A DNA stretch of 38,375 nt from Bacillota bacterium (GCA_012837925.1 DUQE01000175.1:1-38375); one strand, 5' to 3'. Positions 27,637 through 37,185 are shown, counted from the first letter of the stretch. Notes: generated by a model from the sequence alone, not told the origin. Numbers and translations: made by a program.

Positions 27637-29790
27637 CTATATCTTGGTTATAGGCGCTAAATGGGCTATCACGGTCTTAATGCCTTGGTTTGGAAAGGCT
27701 ATGCTGAGCTGTAAATCACCACCAGAGTCGGCCACTGAGACTACCATGCCATCACCCCAGGTCTTGTGGCGAACCTTGTCACCCGCCTTATAGGCTGCGT
27801 TTGAAGTGCTGGCTTTCGGTCGGCTGGGGGGAAGGATTCCCTTGAGGCTTGGCATCGAACGAACGGCCCCGACCTGCTCAACATACTCTGAATCGATTTC
27901 CGTCACGAAGGTCGATATGGGGTTCATCTTCGTTGTGCCATAGAGCGTCCTTTGACGACTGCAGGTTAAATACAATCGATCCTCCGCTCTTGTCATCCCC
28001 ACGTAGGCTAAGCGCCTTTCTTCTTCGAGCTGTTCTTCTTCAAAGGACGAACGAGCATGGGGAAAGATTCCTTCCTCTAAGCCGACGATGAAAACAACGG
28101 GAAACTCTAGGCCCTTCGATCCGTGGAGCGTCATCAAACTCACTGCATCGGCTGTGGAGTCATAGGAATCAACCTCGTTAATCAGAGCCACGTGCTCTAA
28201 TAAAGCGCCCAAGTCTGTAGGCGAGACATCTGTTTCAAATTGACTGGTGACCGACAGGAATTCCTGAAGGTTCTCTATCCTTGCCAGCGCTTCACTGTCA
28301 CCTTCAGACTCAAGTTCACGAAGATAACCGCTCTGTTCCAAGACAGATCGGGTCAGTTCAGTCAAAGTAAAATCACCAAGTTGCATGCGAAACCCATCGA
28401 TCAATATGCGAAAGGCTTCCAGAGCATTCTTAAACCTCCCACTTAAGCCATCAATCCCCTCAAGATAGGAGAGGGCCTGAAAGAGGCTGATATCGAACTG
28501 CTCAGCATAGGCCGCCAGTCTAGCGATGGTAGCATCACCTAAGCCCCGTTTTGGGACGTTAACGATCCGCAAAAAAGCCAGGTCGTTGTCGGGATTATGG
28601 ATCAAACGAAGATAAGCCAACAGGTCCTTGATCTCTTTACGTTCGTAGAAACGCAGACCAGCTACAATGCGGTATGGTACTCCCTTGCGCATGAACTCTT
28701 CCTCAAAGACACGGGAGAGGGCATGGGTCCGATACAAAATCGTGAAATCCTTAAAGGATCGCGCTTCTTCGCCCCGCAAACGACTAATCGTATCGGCTAC
28801 AAACCGTGCTTCATCGCGCTCGTTCTCTCCTTGATGAAAAACGACCTGCTCCCCTTGATCTCTGTTCGTCCACAGCGTTTTCTCTTTTCGCTCAGTGTTG
28901 TTGCGAATGACCGAGTTGGCTGCACCAAGAATCGTCTTGGTCGATCGGTAGTTTTCCTCGAGCTTAACGACAACGGCACCGGGGAAGTCTTTTTCAAACT
29001 CCAGGATGTTTCGGATATCTGCGCCTCGAAAGGCATAAATACTCTGGTCTTCATCACCCACAACACAAATATTGCCGCGTTCTTGTGCTAACATTCGAAC
29101 GAGCATGTACTGGGCCATATTGGTATCCTGATACTCATCGACCAGAATGTAGCGAAATCGTTGTTGATACTTTCGCAGGACGTCTGGATGTTTTTGGAAC
29201 ATCTTCACGGTAGCCATGATCAAATCATCGAAGTCTAGTGCATTGCTTCTTTGTAGCTTTTCCTGATACTTCTCGTATACCCTGGACACTGTTTGAGCCC
29301 AAAAGTCGCCTCCAGACACCGGATATTGCTCAGGGGTGATCAGTTCGTCCTTGGCCTTACCAATGCTCGCCAAAATCTGTTTTGGTGCCACCTGCTTGGG
29401 ATCGAGATTAAGTTCCTTCAAGCACTCCTTAAGCACCGAGAGCTGATCGGCTTGATCAAAAATCTGAAAGTTGGGCTGATATCCGCTGTGAGTCACCTCT
29501 ACACGTAGGATGCGCACACAGAGCGAGTGAAAGGTTCCCATAAAGACTTCTGCGCTGCGTGGTCCAACCAGCCCCTCAACTCTTTCCCGCATCTCCTGTG
29601 CCGCTTTGTTTGTAAAGGTAACAGCCGCAATTGCGTAGGGAGGTACCTGGTGTTCGTTAATGAGGTGTGCGATTCGCATCGTTAACACTCTAGTCTTGCC
29701 GCTGCCAGCCCCAGCAATCACGAGTAGAGGTCCTTCGACGGTTGTCACTGCAAGTCTTTGGTTGGGGTTTAGGTTCTGCAAATAATCCAT
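27637..29790 (-). CDS. pcrA: ATP-dependent DNA helicase PcrA (UvrD family)
   Basis: 3'-5' superfamily 1 helicase for repair and plasmid/rolling-circle replication. 717 residues. Walker A IAGAGSGKT (K32), motif Ia TFTNKAAQEMRERV, motif II LVDEYQDTN, motif III GDEDQSIYAFRGAD, motif IV ENYRSTKTI, motif V TLHGSKGLEFPVV, motif VI RRLAYVGMTRAEDRLYLT. The C-terminal GDKVRHKTWGDGMVVSV segment is typical of PcrA (RNA polymerase-binding Tudor-like region). ATG at 29790 with AAAGGAG upstream. First minus-strand gene after the divergent SleB-like gene; no clear promoter seen in 29791-29928. Confidence 0.98.
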   Translation of the reverse strand: MDYLQNLNPNQRLAVTTVEGPLLVIAGAGSGKTRVLTMRIAHLINEHQVPPYAIAAVTFTNKAAQEMRERVEGLVGPRSAEVFMGTFHSLCVRILRVEVTHSGYQPNFQIFDQADQLSVLKECLKELNLDPKQVAPKQILASIGKAKDELITPEQYPVSGGDFWAQTVSRVYEKYQEKLQRSNALDFDDLIMATVKMFQKHPDVLRKYQQRFRYILVDEYQDTNMAQYMLVRMLAQERGNICVVGDEDQSIYAFRGADIRNILEFEKDFPGAVVVKLEENYRSTKTILGAANSVIRNNTERKEKTLWTNRDQGEQVVFHQGENERDEARFVADTISRLRGEEARSFKDFTILYRTHALSRVFEEEFMRKGVPYRIVAGLRFYERKEIKDLLAYLRLIHNPDNDLAFLRIVNVPKRGLGDATIARLAAYAEQFDISLFQALSYLEGIDGLSGRFKNALEAFRILIDGFRMQLGDFTLTELTRSVLEQSGYLRELESEGDSEALARIENLQEFLSVTSQFETDVSPTDLGALLEHVALINEVDSYDSTADAVSLMTLHGSKGLEFPVVFIVGLEEGIFPHARSSFEEEQLEEERRLAYVGMTRAEDRLYLTCSRQRTLYGTTKMNPISTFVTEIDSEYVEQVGAVRSMPSLKGILPPSRPKASTSNAAYKAGDKVRHKTWGDGMVVSVADSGGDLQLSIAFPNQGIKTVIAHLAPITKI

Positions 29791-29928
29791 GCTTGTCTCC
29801 TTTACGCAAAAAGAACCGCACCAAGTGCCTTTGAGGGCTTCCAGCCTTTCCCTGCAGGTCCATGGAGATCCAGAAAGAAAGAACAGTTACAGAGTTACGC
29901 AACATGCTGGAAGAAAGGACGATTCGTT

Positions 29929-30675
29929 TTGCGGAATCATTTATTATTATCAGTTATCATCATACTTGCTCTTGTACTAAGTGGTTGCATCAACACAATA
30001 CCACCTTCGTCAAGTGCGGGTGTAACGCCTTCTGGCAACCAAGAAAAAAATTCGTTGACAGGAATCGTTGAAGACGCCAATTCGGGTCTGGCGCTGTGGA
30101 ACGGCAAAGTATCGCTGACCAATGACAAACACACGTACAGCACGACGATACGTAACGGTGCCTTTGCCTTTACAGGCGTCGCTCCCGGTAAGTACACGTT
30201 AGCCATTGAAAAAGAGTTCTATAAGCCTCTGAAGAGGCAAGTTACCATTACAGGTTCGCCCACGAGCATCATGGAGAAGATGATACCGGAGTTTACCTCA
30301 AACGAACTGGATCTGTTTTCTCGTTTAGTTCATGCCGAAGCCAAGGGCGAAACCTATCGGGGTCAAGTCGCTGTAGCCGCTTCGGTTCTCAACCGAGTCG
30401 TGCACCCCGACTATCCCGATACACTCAGTGCCATCATCAACCAGGTCGTTGTCTCTGGTGGACGTAGATACTACCAGTACGAGCCCGTTTTGAACGGAGC
30501 CATAAGAAAACCTGCCAGCCAAACGGCTAAGGATGCCGTTAACGACGCCCTTGCAGGATGGGATCCGTCGTTGAATGCCACGGGTTTCTTCGCTCCAGCC
30601 AAGGTTGGACCGCGTTCGTGGGTGTGGAACCGCCGGGCAACCACAACCATCGGCAATCATCGGTTCTTCCGGTAA
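29929..30675 (+). CDS. SleB-family cell wall hydrolase lipoprotein with N-terminal regulatory-like domain
   Basis: Only plus-strand gene of the window. 248 residues. A lipoprotein signal peptide with lipobox LVLSGC (Cys20) is followed by a CarboxypepD_reg-like beta-sandwich (residues ~43-108, LTGIVEDANSGLALWNGKVSL ... GAFAFTGVAPGKYTL, split as landmarks), then a Hydrolase_2/SleB domain with catalytic Glu137 in LVHAEAKGETYRGQVAVAASVLNRV and the ending WVWNRRATTTIGNHRFF. Related to spore cortex-lytic enzyme SleB and CwlJ, which act on muramic-lactam cortex during germination; other members act in vegetative cells. TTG at 29929 with AAAGGA upstream. No clear promoter was seen in the 138-base gap shared with pcrA. 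Confidence 0.9.
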   Translation: MRNHLLLSVIIILALVLSGCINTIPPSSSAGVTPSGNQEKNSLTGIVEDANSGLALWNGKVSLTNDKHTYSTTIRNGAFAFTGVAPGKYTLAIEKEFYKPLKRQVTITGSPTSIMEKMIPEFTSNELDLFSRLVHAEAKGETYRGQVAVAASVLNRVVHPDYPDTLSAIINQVVVSGGRRYYQYEPVLNGAIRKPASQTAKDAVNDALAGWDPSLNATGFFAPAKVGPRSWVWNRRATTTIGNHRFFR

Positions 30676-30694
30676 GGTGTATCACGACGACAAA

Positions 30695-30742
30695 ACACCT
30701 TTCTGCTTTGGATGTACCTTAGCAGAAAGGTGTCTTTTCTTT
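30695..30742 (+). terminator. Bidirectional rho-independent terminator between the sleB-like gene and hisIE
   Basis: A perfect 13-bp stem (30695-30707 and 30721-30733, ACACCTTTCTGCT with its complement) with a 13-base loop, followed by CTTTTCTTT on the plus strand and a TTTT run on the minus strand. It separates convergent genes and serves both. Confidence 0.93.
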
Positions 30743-30751
30743 GAATTGCAC

Positions 30752-31393
30752 CTAGTTTCCTGATAGGCTGGAACGTCCGAGCAACTCTTCCCAGATAGTA
30801 TCGAGGCGAATCCGGCGATACACCAACAGGACAAGAAGGTGATACAATAAATCGCTGGCTTCGTAAACTAACTCTTCGTCTCCCTCGTTTTTACCTGCAA
30901 TAATCACTTCGGCTGCTTCTTCCCCGAGGGCTTTAAGAATCTTATCCAACCCATTTTCCATCAGGTAGTTTGTATAGGATCCCACCTTGGGGGAACGTCT
31001 CCGATCCTCAATGGACGCATAGAGCCAGGATAAGGCCTCTCTATTAGGCTGCAGATCCCTTTGATCCGGGCCGTCGGACATGATTAGGTTGTGGAAACAG
31101 CTGAAGTTGTCTGCCCCGCATTCATCGTCGCAAGCACCATGTCCATATTGGTCGACTGTTATCAGAAGGGTATCTCGATCGCAATCGGCCGTTATGCGAC
31201 GGACCTTTTGCACATTACCTGATTCGGCCCCCTTCTTCCAGACTTCCCCGCGTTTACGACTATAGAACCAAGTCTCTCCTGTCTGCAGTGTCTTGTTGAG
31301 TGCCTCCTCATTCATGTAGGCCATCATAAGCACACTGCCCTGAGTGTCTTGGATTACTGCTGGCACCAGACCATTTTCATCATACTTAATCAT
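30752..31393 (-). CDS. hisIE: Bifunctional HisIE: phosphoribosyl-AMP cyclohydrolase / phosphoribosyl-ATP pyrophosphohydrolase
   Basis: Steps 2 and 3 of histidine biosynthesis. 213 residues. The HisI half has WFYSRKRGEVWKKGAESGN and the metal motif DCDRD (DxDxD). Its zinc loop reads GACDDECGADNFSCF, not the usual GACHxGxxSCF: the residue after the first Cys is Asp rather than His, and there is an insert with an extra Cys. The HisE half (from about residue 110) has SPKVGSYTNYL, ALGEEAAEVIIA and SDLLYHLLVLL. ATG at 31393 with GGGGGG upstream, 16 bases after guaA. No other his genes lie in the window. Confidence 0.92.
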   Translation of the reverse strand: MIKYDENGLVPAVIQDTQGSVLMMAYMNEEALNKTLQTGETWFYSRKRGEVWKKGAESGNVQKVRRITADCDRDTLLITVDQYGHGACDDECGADNFSCFHNLIMSDGPDQRDLQPNREALSWLYASIEDRRRSPKVGSYTNYLMENGLDKILKALGEEAAEVIIAGKNEGDEELVYEASDLLYHLLVLLVYRRIRLDTIWEELLGRSSLSGN

Positions 31394-31409
31394 GGCAATA
31401 TCCCCCCAT

Positions 31410-32621
31410 CTATTCCCACTCAATAGTAGCTGGCGGCTTAGAACTTATATCATAAACAACCCGGCTGATTCCCTTTACTTCTGTCACTATACGTTGACTA
31501 ATCGTCTCTAAGAGGTCATAGGGAACTCTCACCCACGTTGCAGTCATAGCATCTGTACTGGCCACAAAACGCAACGCCACAACGTAATCATAGGTTCGTA
31601 CACCATCATAGACTCCAACCGTGCGGGTATCGGTTAACACCACTAGAGCTTGCCAAATCTTGTCGTACCACCCGGCCTTTCGAATTTCTTCCATGGCGAT
31701 GGCATCCGCTTGGCGGAGCATCTCCAGCTTCTCTCTTGTGATCGCCCCTATGAGGCGAATAGCGAGACCTGGACCTGGGAAGGGGTGCCTCCACAGGATT
31801 TCCCCTGGAATCTCCAGCAAAGCACCAAGAGCTCGTACTTCGTTCTTAAAAAGAGGTGCTAAGGGTTCTACGAGTTCAAAAGCCAAGTCTTCCGGTAATC
31901 CTCCGACATTATGGTGCGACTTGACACCGGTGCCCTGTCCCGTGCCACTCTCGATAACATCCGAGTATACGGTACCCTGAACCAAAAAAGCTGCATCCCC
32001 GATTTTCGCGGCCTCTTCTTCAAACACCCGAATGAACTCTGTCCCGATAATTTTCCTCTTCTGCTCCGGATCCTCTATTCCCTGAAGTTTGTCAATGAAA
32101 CGATCGCGGGCATCGACATGAATGAGTGGAATACCGAACTGGTCACGAAAGGTCGTTGTAATCTGTTCGGTTTCTCCAGCACGCATGAACCCATGATCCA
32201 CGTACACACAGGTCAGCTGATCTCCTACGGCTTTATGAACCAAGACCGCAGCCACTGAGGAGTCAACCCCTCCGCTCAGTCCGCAGATGACCTTTCCGGT
32301 ACCTACTTGCACTTTGATGTCTTCGATGGTCTGCTTCAGGACCATCTCCATATTCCACTCTCTAGCATCCCCACATACGGTATCTAGAAACGTCCCCACA
32401 TCCTGGGTTTGGGCAATGGGTAGACCTTGAGCGGCGAGTTCTTCAAGAACCTTGTCAGAAACGGGACCGACAGGAATAATCCCACAAAACTCCTTCTGTT
32501 TGAGCACACGCTCCAGAGAGGATGGAAGAACAATCTCACTGTACACCCCGAGTTGCCGTACCTCGCGGGCAGTATCCTGAACCGTGTTTGAACCATAATC
32601 CACTACAAGAATCCGTTTCAA
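31410..32621 (-). CDS. guaA: GMP synthase with truncated, inactive-looking glutaminase domain
   Basis: GMP synthetase makes GMP from XMP, ATP and ammonia. 403 residues, whereas glutamine-hydrolysing GuaA has ~510. The ATP-pyrophosphatase and dimerisation parts are complete: SGGVDSS (~116-122), CVYVDHGFMRAGE, HHNVGGLP, RHPFPGPGLAIR and the final SSKPPATIEWE. The N-terminal class I glutaminase domain is cut to ~84 residues: RILVVDYGSN and GIIPVGPVSDKVLEEL survive, but the GICYG nucleophile Cys and the His-Glu pair are absent. Start TTG at 32621 is favoured by GGGGGG seven bases upstream; a TTG at 32627 is an alternative. Inference: ammonia-dependent, or fed by a separate glutaminase. Lies between hpt and hisIE. 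Confidence 0.9.
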   Translation of the reverse strand: MKRILVVDYGSNTVQDTAREVRQLGVYSEIVLPSSLERVLKQKEFCGIIPVGPVSDKVLEELAAQGLPIAQTQDVGTFLDTVCGDAREWNMEMVLKQTIEDIKVQVGTGKVICGLSGGVDSSVAAVLVHKAVGDQLTCVYVDHGFMRAGETEQITTTFRDQFGIPLIHVDARDRFIDKLQGIEDPEQKRKIIGTEFIRVFEEEAAKIGDAAFLVQGTVYSDVIESGTGQGTGVKSHHNVGGLPEDLAFELVEPLAPLFKNEVRALGALLEIPGEILWRHPFPGPGLAIRLIGAITREKLEMLRQADAIAMEEIRKAGWYDKIWQALVVLTDTRTVGVYDGVRTYDYVVALRFVASTDAMTATWVRVPYDLLETISQRIVTEVKGISRVVYDISSKPPATIEWE

Positions 32622-32637
32622 GCACAAGCCCCCCGTC

Positions 32638-33153
32638 TTATTCGTTTACCACACCGATATAAGGCAATTCCCTGTACTTGTGGTTGAAGTCTAGACCATA
32701 GCCAATCACAAACTGATCGGGGATGGAAAAACCCACATAGTCAGGGACGAAGTCTGTCTGCCGCCGATCTGGCTTGTCAAGCAACACGGCGGTCTTAATG
32801 CTAGCAGGTTTGCGGGATTGGAGTAGTTGTGATAAATATGACAATGTTAACCCAGAGTCAATGATGTCCTCGACGATGAGTACATCGCGCCCTTCTATAG
32901 GTGTATCGAGGTCTTTGAGTAGTTGCACAACACCAGAGGTTTTTGTTGATTGCCCATAGCTTGATGTAGCCATAAAATCTACTTCCAGTGGGATCGCTAT
33001 TTCCCGAATTAAGTCACTCATAAAGATGACTGCACCCTTTAGGATACCCACTACAATGAGATCCTTGTCGCAAAAGTCGTTACTGATCTGTTCACCAAGT
33101 TCCTTGACTCGCTTGGCTATCTCTTCTTTGCTAATCAACACTTGCACCTGCAA
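32638..33153 (-). CDS. hpt: Hypoxanthine phosphoribosyltransferase
   Basis: Purine salvage enzyme producing IMP and GMP from hypoxanthine/guanine and PRPP. 171 residues. PRPP-binding motif VLIVEDIIDSGLTL, IVVGILKGAVIFMSDLIREI, substrate-loop SSYGQSTKTSG and C-terminal FVIGYGLDFNHKYRELPYIG are all present. The TTG start at 33153 has GGAGGTGG seven bases upstream; the long open frame upstream runs through a hairpin and is not homologous. Followed directly by guaA. Confidence 0.95.
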   Translation of the reverse strand: MQVQVLISKEEIAKRVKELGEQISNDFCDKDLIVVGILKGAVIFMSDLIREIAIPLEVDFMATSSYGQSTKTSGVVQLLKDLDTPIEGRDVLIVEDIIDSGLTLSYLSQLLQSRKPASIKTAVLLDKPDRRQTDFVPDYVGFSIPDQFVIGYGLDFNHKYRELPYIGVVNE

Positions 33154-33231
33154 ACCCAAACCACCTCCGTTTTTCGTAACTACTCTTTCGCCACGATATC
33201 CGCATTCCCCTTGTAAATGCAGTGTTAACTT

Positions 33232-33282
33232 AAAAGGGGACTGCTGCAAAATGAACGTAATGTCCATCCTGCAACAGCCCCC
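33232..33282 (-). terminator. Long hairpin, probable groEL terminator
   Basis: Minus-strand RNA would form a 21-bp stem (33262-33282 with 33236-33256) with a 5-base loop and TTTT after it. Every imperfection is a G-U pair on this strand (C-A on the other), so the structure is RNA-specific for transcription from groEL. It ends the groESL unit and lies 50 bases after the groEL stop. Confidence 0.75.
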
Positions 33283-33331
33283 ACGATCCGGGATCACTTC
33301 CGAATCGCTGAAACATGCTTAGTTCATACTA

Positions 33332-34969
<1,638 letters not shown>

Positions 34970-34986
34970 TCACCTTCCTCGTTTGA

Positions 34987-35274
34987 TTATCCTACAATTG
35001 CAAGTAAGTCAGTTTCCTTGACAATAAGTAGCTCTTCACCGCCATACTTAACTTCGGTTCCGGCGTACTTCGCGAATAAAACGGTGTCGCCTTCCTTTAC
35101 GCTCATGGGCACTAATTTGCCATCTTCACTGTATTTGCCAGGTCCGACAGCTAGAACTTTGCCTTGTTGTGGCTTTTCTTTGGCCGTGTCTGGTAAGACG
35201 ATACCGCTAGCGGTTTTTTCTTCAGCCTCCAGAACTTTTAATACTACTCGATCTCCTAAAGGTTTAATGTTCAA
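34987..35274 (-). CDS. groES: 10 kDa co-chaperonin GroES
   Basis: Lid of the GroEL chamber. 95 residues, standard ([37 protein letters not shown], with the mobile loop [14 protein letters not shown]). The start is TTG at 35274 with AAGGGGG nine bases upstream, and no ATG or GTG lies nearby in frame. First gene behind the CIRCE operator. Confidence 0.97.
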   Translation of the reverse strand: MNIKPLGDRVVLKVLEAEEKTASGIVLPDTAKEKPQQGKVLAVGPGKYSEDGKLVPMSVKEGDTVLFAKYAGTEVKYGGEELLIVKETDLLAIVG

Positions 35275-35302
35275 TTACGTGTACCCCCTTCAAACTCTTT
35301 TG

Positions 35303-35329
35303 TTAGCACTCATTCAGGGTGAGTGCTAA
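35303..35329 (-). promoter_or_regulatory. CIRCE operator (HrcA-binding) for groESL
   Basis: TTAGCACTC, 9-base spacer, GAGTGCTAA: the exact CIRCE consensus inverted repeat. It lies 12 bases downstream of the -10 box, so HrcA bound here would block initiation. Known function; the match is seen directly. Confidence 0.97.
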
Positions 35330-35340
35330 ATCTATACCAT

Positions 35341-35369
35341 ATATTAATCAACCACACCATTTTTTGCAA
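35341..35369 (-). promoter_or_regulatory. Sigma-A promoter for groESL
   Basis: TTGCAA (35364-35369), 17-base spacer, TAATAT (35341-35346) on the minus strand, directly upstream of CIRCE. An inverted repeat overlaps the whole promoter. Confidence 0.78.
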
Positions 35370-35408
35370 GCATCCTCACCATGCAAAAAAAAGCACAATT
35401 GGTTGATT
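35346..35408. repeat. Imperfect inverted repeat overlapping the groESL promoter
   Basis: Outer arms AATCAACCA (35346-35354) and TGGTTGATT (35400-35408) match perfectly over 9 bp. Inside are T6 and A8 runs and GCAT/ATGC around a 7-base centre. It lies between comB and the groES promoter and could be an operator, a cruciform or a weak terminator of comB. Confidence 0.55.
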
Positions 35409-35445
35409 TTGCCCACAGACTTACTTTATCTTCAAAATGCTAGCG

Positions 35446-36147
35446 TTACCTCGTTAAAGCTCCCCACCCTGTCGTCGGATCCCATATGACAACGCCAGAA
35501 CTGCGGTTTGTCTCCAGGCAAAAGTCCAGATCGTCATGGAGGCCCAGACTCTGCAAGCGCATTCCATGCACAGTGTTAGCCAATTCGTCGCATTTAATCC
35601 CTTCATACACCAAAAGAGCAGTTTTAGCTCCGTCACCTAGCTCTGCTGCTTCCAGGCTATGAATGATCAAACCAGCACACCAAGTGTCTTCGAGAGAATA
35701 TGTTCCGCCTAGACCGGCCGGCAAAATCGCCACATCGCGCCCCAGCTCACGCACATACTTTGCTACAGCGTCAGCGGAACGCAAACAAGCCAAGACAACC
35801 TCTGCAGCATCTTTCGCTGCATGGATCGCCCTTGTTCCATTGGTCGTAGAACAAACCAGCTCACCACCTGCGTAGCGCTGACCGTAGTGCTCCAGGGGTG
35901 AGTTTCCAAAGTCAAAACCAGGTATTGGCAGGGCTTGACGCTCTCCAGCCAAGAGATAGTTGGGATTGCCAGCTTTCAACGCCCAGGCATCCTCTAGATC
36001 GGCAACGGGATAGAATCGTTCTAGACCAGCTTCTAGAGCTGTTAAGACGGTGGTAGTAAAACGAAAGACATCGATAACGATGGCAGTTTGTCCAGATAGA
36101 TCATGGCGTTCAAACTCCCCGGGGCTTAAAATCACTTCTACTCGCAT
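35446..36147 (-). CDS. comB: 2-phosphosulfolactate phosphatase family protein (ComB)
   Basis: ComB removes phosphate from 2-phosphosulfolactate in coenzyme M synthesis in archaea; bacterial members are common outside methanogens and the physiological role is often unclear. 233 residues, normal length. Motifs: VIDVFRFTTTVLTALEAG, LAGERQALPIPGFDFGNSP, VCSTTNGTRAI and PAGLGGTYSLEDTWCAG. ATG at 36147 with GAGGAGG upstream, 18 bases after tsaD. Not followed by other sulfonate genes here; the nearby comA/comC are not in the window. Confidence 0.9.
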   Translation of the reverse strand: MRVEVILSPGEFERHDLSGQTAIVIDVFRFTTTVLTALEAGLERFYPVADLEDAWALKAGNPNYLLAGERQALPIPGFDFGNSPLEHYGQRYAGGELVCSTTNGTRAIHAAKDAAEVVLACLRSADAVAKYVRELGRDVAILPAGLGGTYSLEDTWCAGLIIHSLEAAELGDGAKTALLVYEGIKCDELANTVHGMRLQSLGLHDDLDFCLETNRSSGVVIWDPTTGWGALTR

Positions 36148-36165
36148 AAGGTCCTCCTCGGGCGT

Positions 36166-37185
36166 CTAGTTTTCTCCCAGACGCAAATTGGCAACGGCAT
36201 TGAGCGCATGGTCGCTGCGCTTTCCAGCGAGATAACTGAAGTAGCCTGCGCTCCCAATCATAGCCGCATTGTCCGTGCAGAGGTGTGTAGGCGGATAGAG
36301 TAGTTCCATGCCATTACTCCTGGCGACTTCGGTTACATGGTTTCTAAAGGTACTGTTTGCAGCAACTCCACCTGACAGCACCACCTGATCAACGCGGTAC
36401 TTCTGCGCGGCGAGCATCAGTTTCTGCGTTAGCACATCAATGATGGCCCACTGAAAGCTAGCTGCAAAATCGGCAAGGGGTACGTCTTGCCCCTTCTGTC
36501 TTGCTTCATTCAAATAATTCAGGGCCGCAGTTTTTAGGCCACTGAAGGAGAAATCAAGGTTGTCCTTTTCCAACAAACCTCTAGGGAAGGCTATGGCCTC
36601 ACGATTACCTCCAGTCGCAAGTCTCTCTATTTGCGGTCCTCCAGGATAAGGTAGACCGAGGACACGCGCCACTTTGTCAAACGCTTCTCCCGCCGCATCG
36701 TCTCGGGTGCGCCCCAGGATCTCGTATTCACCAAAACGAGGAATCAAAAGTAGATCGGTATGACCACCCGAAACTGTCAAGCAGACCAAGGGAGCTTTGA
36801 CTTCTTGACCGCTTAAGAAATTGGCGTAAATGTGACCCTCAATGTGATTGACGCCAACCAAGGGAATCCCCGTAGCAAAGGCCAAGGCTTTTGCAGCGGC
36901 GACCCCAACAAGTAGACTACCCACCAAGCCCGGTCCGTAGGCAACGGCAATCACCTCAATGTCGTCCAGCGTGACTTGCGCTTTTTCTAAGGCTTCGTTA
37001 ATAACCGGCATTATGGCCTCAATATGATGGCGTGAGGCAATTTCCGGTACGACTCCCCCGTATTTCTGATGAATGTCTATCTGAGATAAGACAACGTTGG
37101 ACACAATCTCGGTGCCATTCTTAATAACAGCCGCTGCTGTCTCGTCACAACTCGTCTCAATTCCCAGCGTTAGTCCACTCTTCAC
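36166..37185 (-). CDS. tsaD: tRNA N6-adenosine threonylcarbamoyltransferase TsaD
   Basis: Transfers the threonylcarbamoyl group to A37 of ANN-decoding tRNAs, with TsaB and TsaE. 339 residues, ASKHA fold: GIETSCDETAAAVI, metal ligands H114 and H118 in GVNHIEGHIY, SGGHTDLL, GDYVLSGGVAANSTFR-like region (VVLSGGVAANSTFR) and CTDNAAMIG with the third ligand Asp. GTG at 37185 with GGAGGG six bases upstream; overlaps the end of rimI by 29 bases, indicating coupled translation. Confidence 0.97.
   Translation of the reverse strand: MKSGLTLGIETSCDETAAAVIKNGTEIVSNVVLSQIDIHQKYGGVVPEIASRHHIEAIMPVINEALEKAQVTLDDIEVIAVAYGPGLVGSLLVGVAAAKALAFATGIPLVGVNHIEGHIYANFLSGQEVKAPLVCLTVSGGHTDLLLIPRFGEYEILGRTRDDAAGEAFDKVARVLGLPYPGGPQIERLATGGNREAIAFPRGLLEKDNLDFSFSGLKTAALNYLNEARQKGQDVPLADFAASFQWAIIDVLTQKLMLAAQKYRVDQVVLSGGVAANSTFRNHVTEVARSNGMELLYPPTHLCTDNAAMIGSAGYFSYLAGKRSDHALNAVANLRLGEN

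Noticed and set aside
29791-29928. Sporulation (sigma-G/E/F) promoter for the sleB-like gene
   Set aside because: No convincing -35/-10 pair for any of these sigma factors was found in the 138-base gap. A promoter must exist, but I cannot place it.
31410-32637. Frameshift or second reading frame that would restore the GuaA glutaminase domain
   Set aside because: The distance to the hpt stop is too small, and none of the frames upstream encodes GICYG or the His-Glu motif. The short form is what the sequence shows.
33154-33297. N-terminal extension of hpt upstream of TTG 33153
   Set aside because: It has no family similarity, and it overlaps the groEL 3' hairpin. The strong GGAGGTGG site marks the TTG start.
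35380-35445. Canonical terminator after comB
   Set aside because: There is a T-run on the minus strand, but the preceding pairing (ATTTTG/CAAAAT across a long loop) is weak. The inverted repeat overlapping the groES promoter is reported instead.
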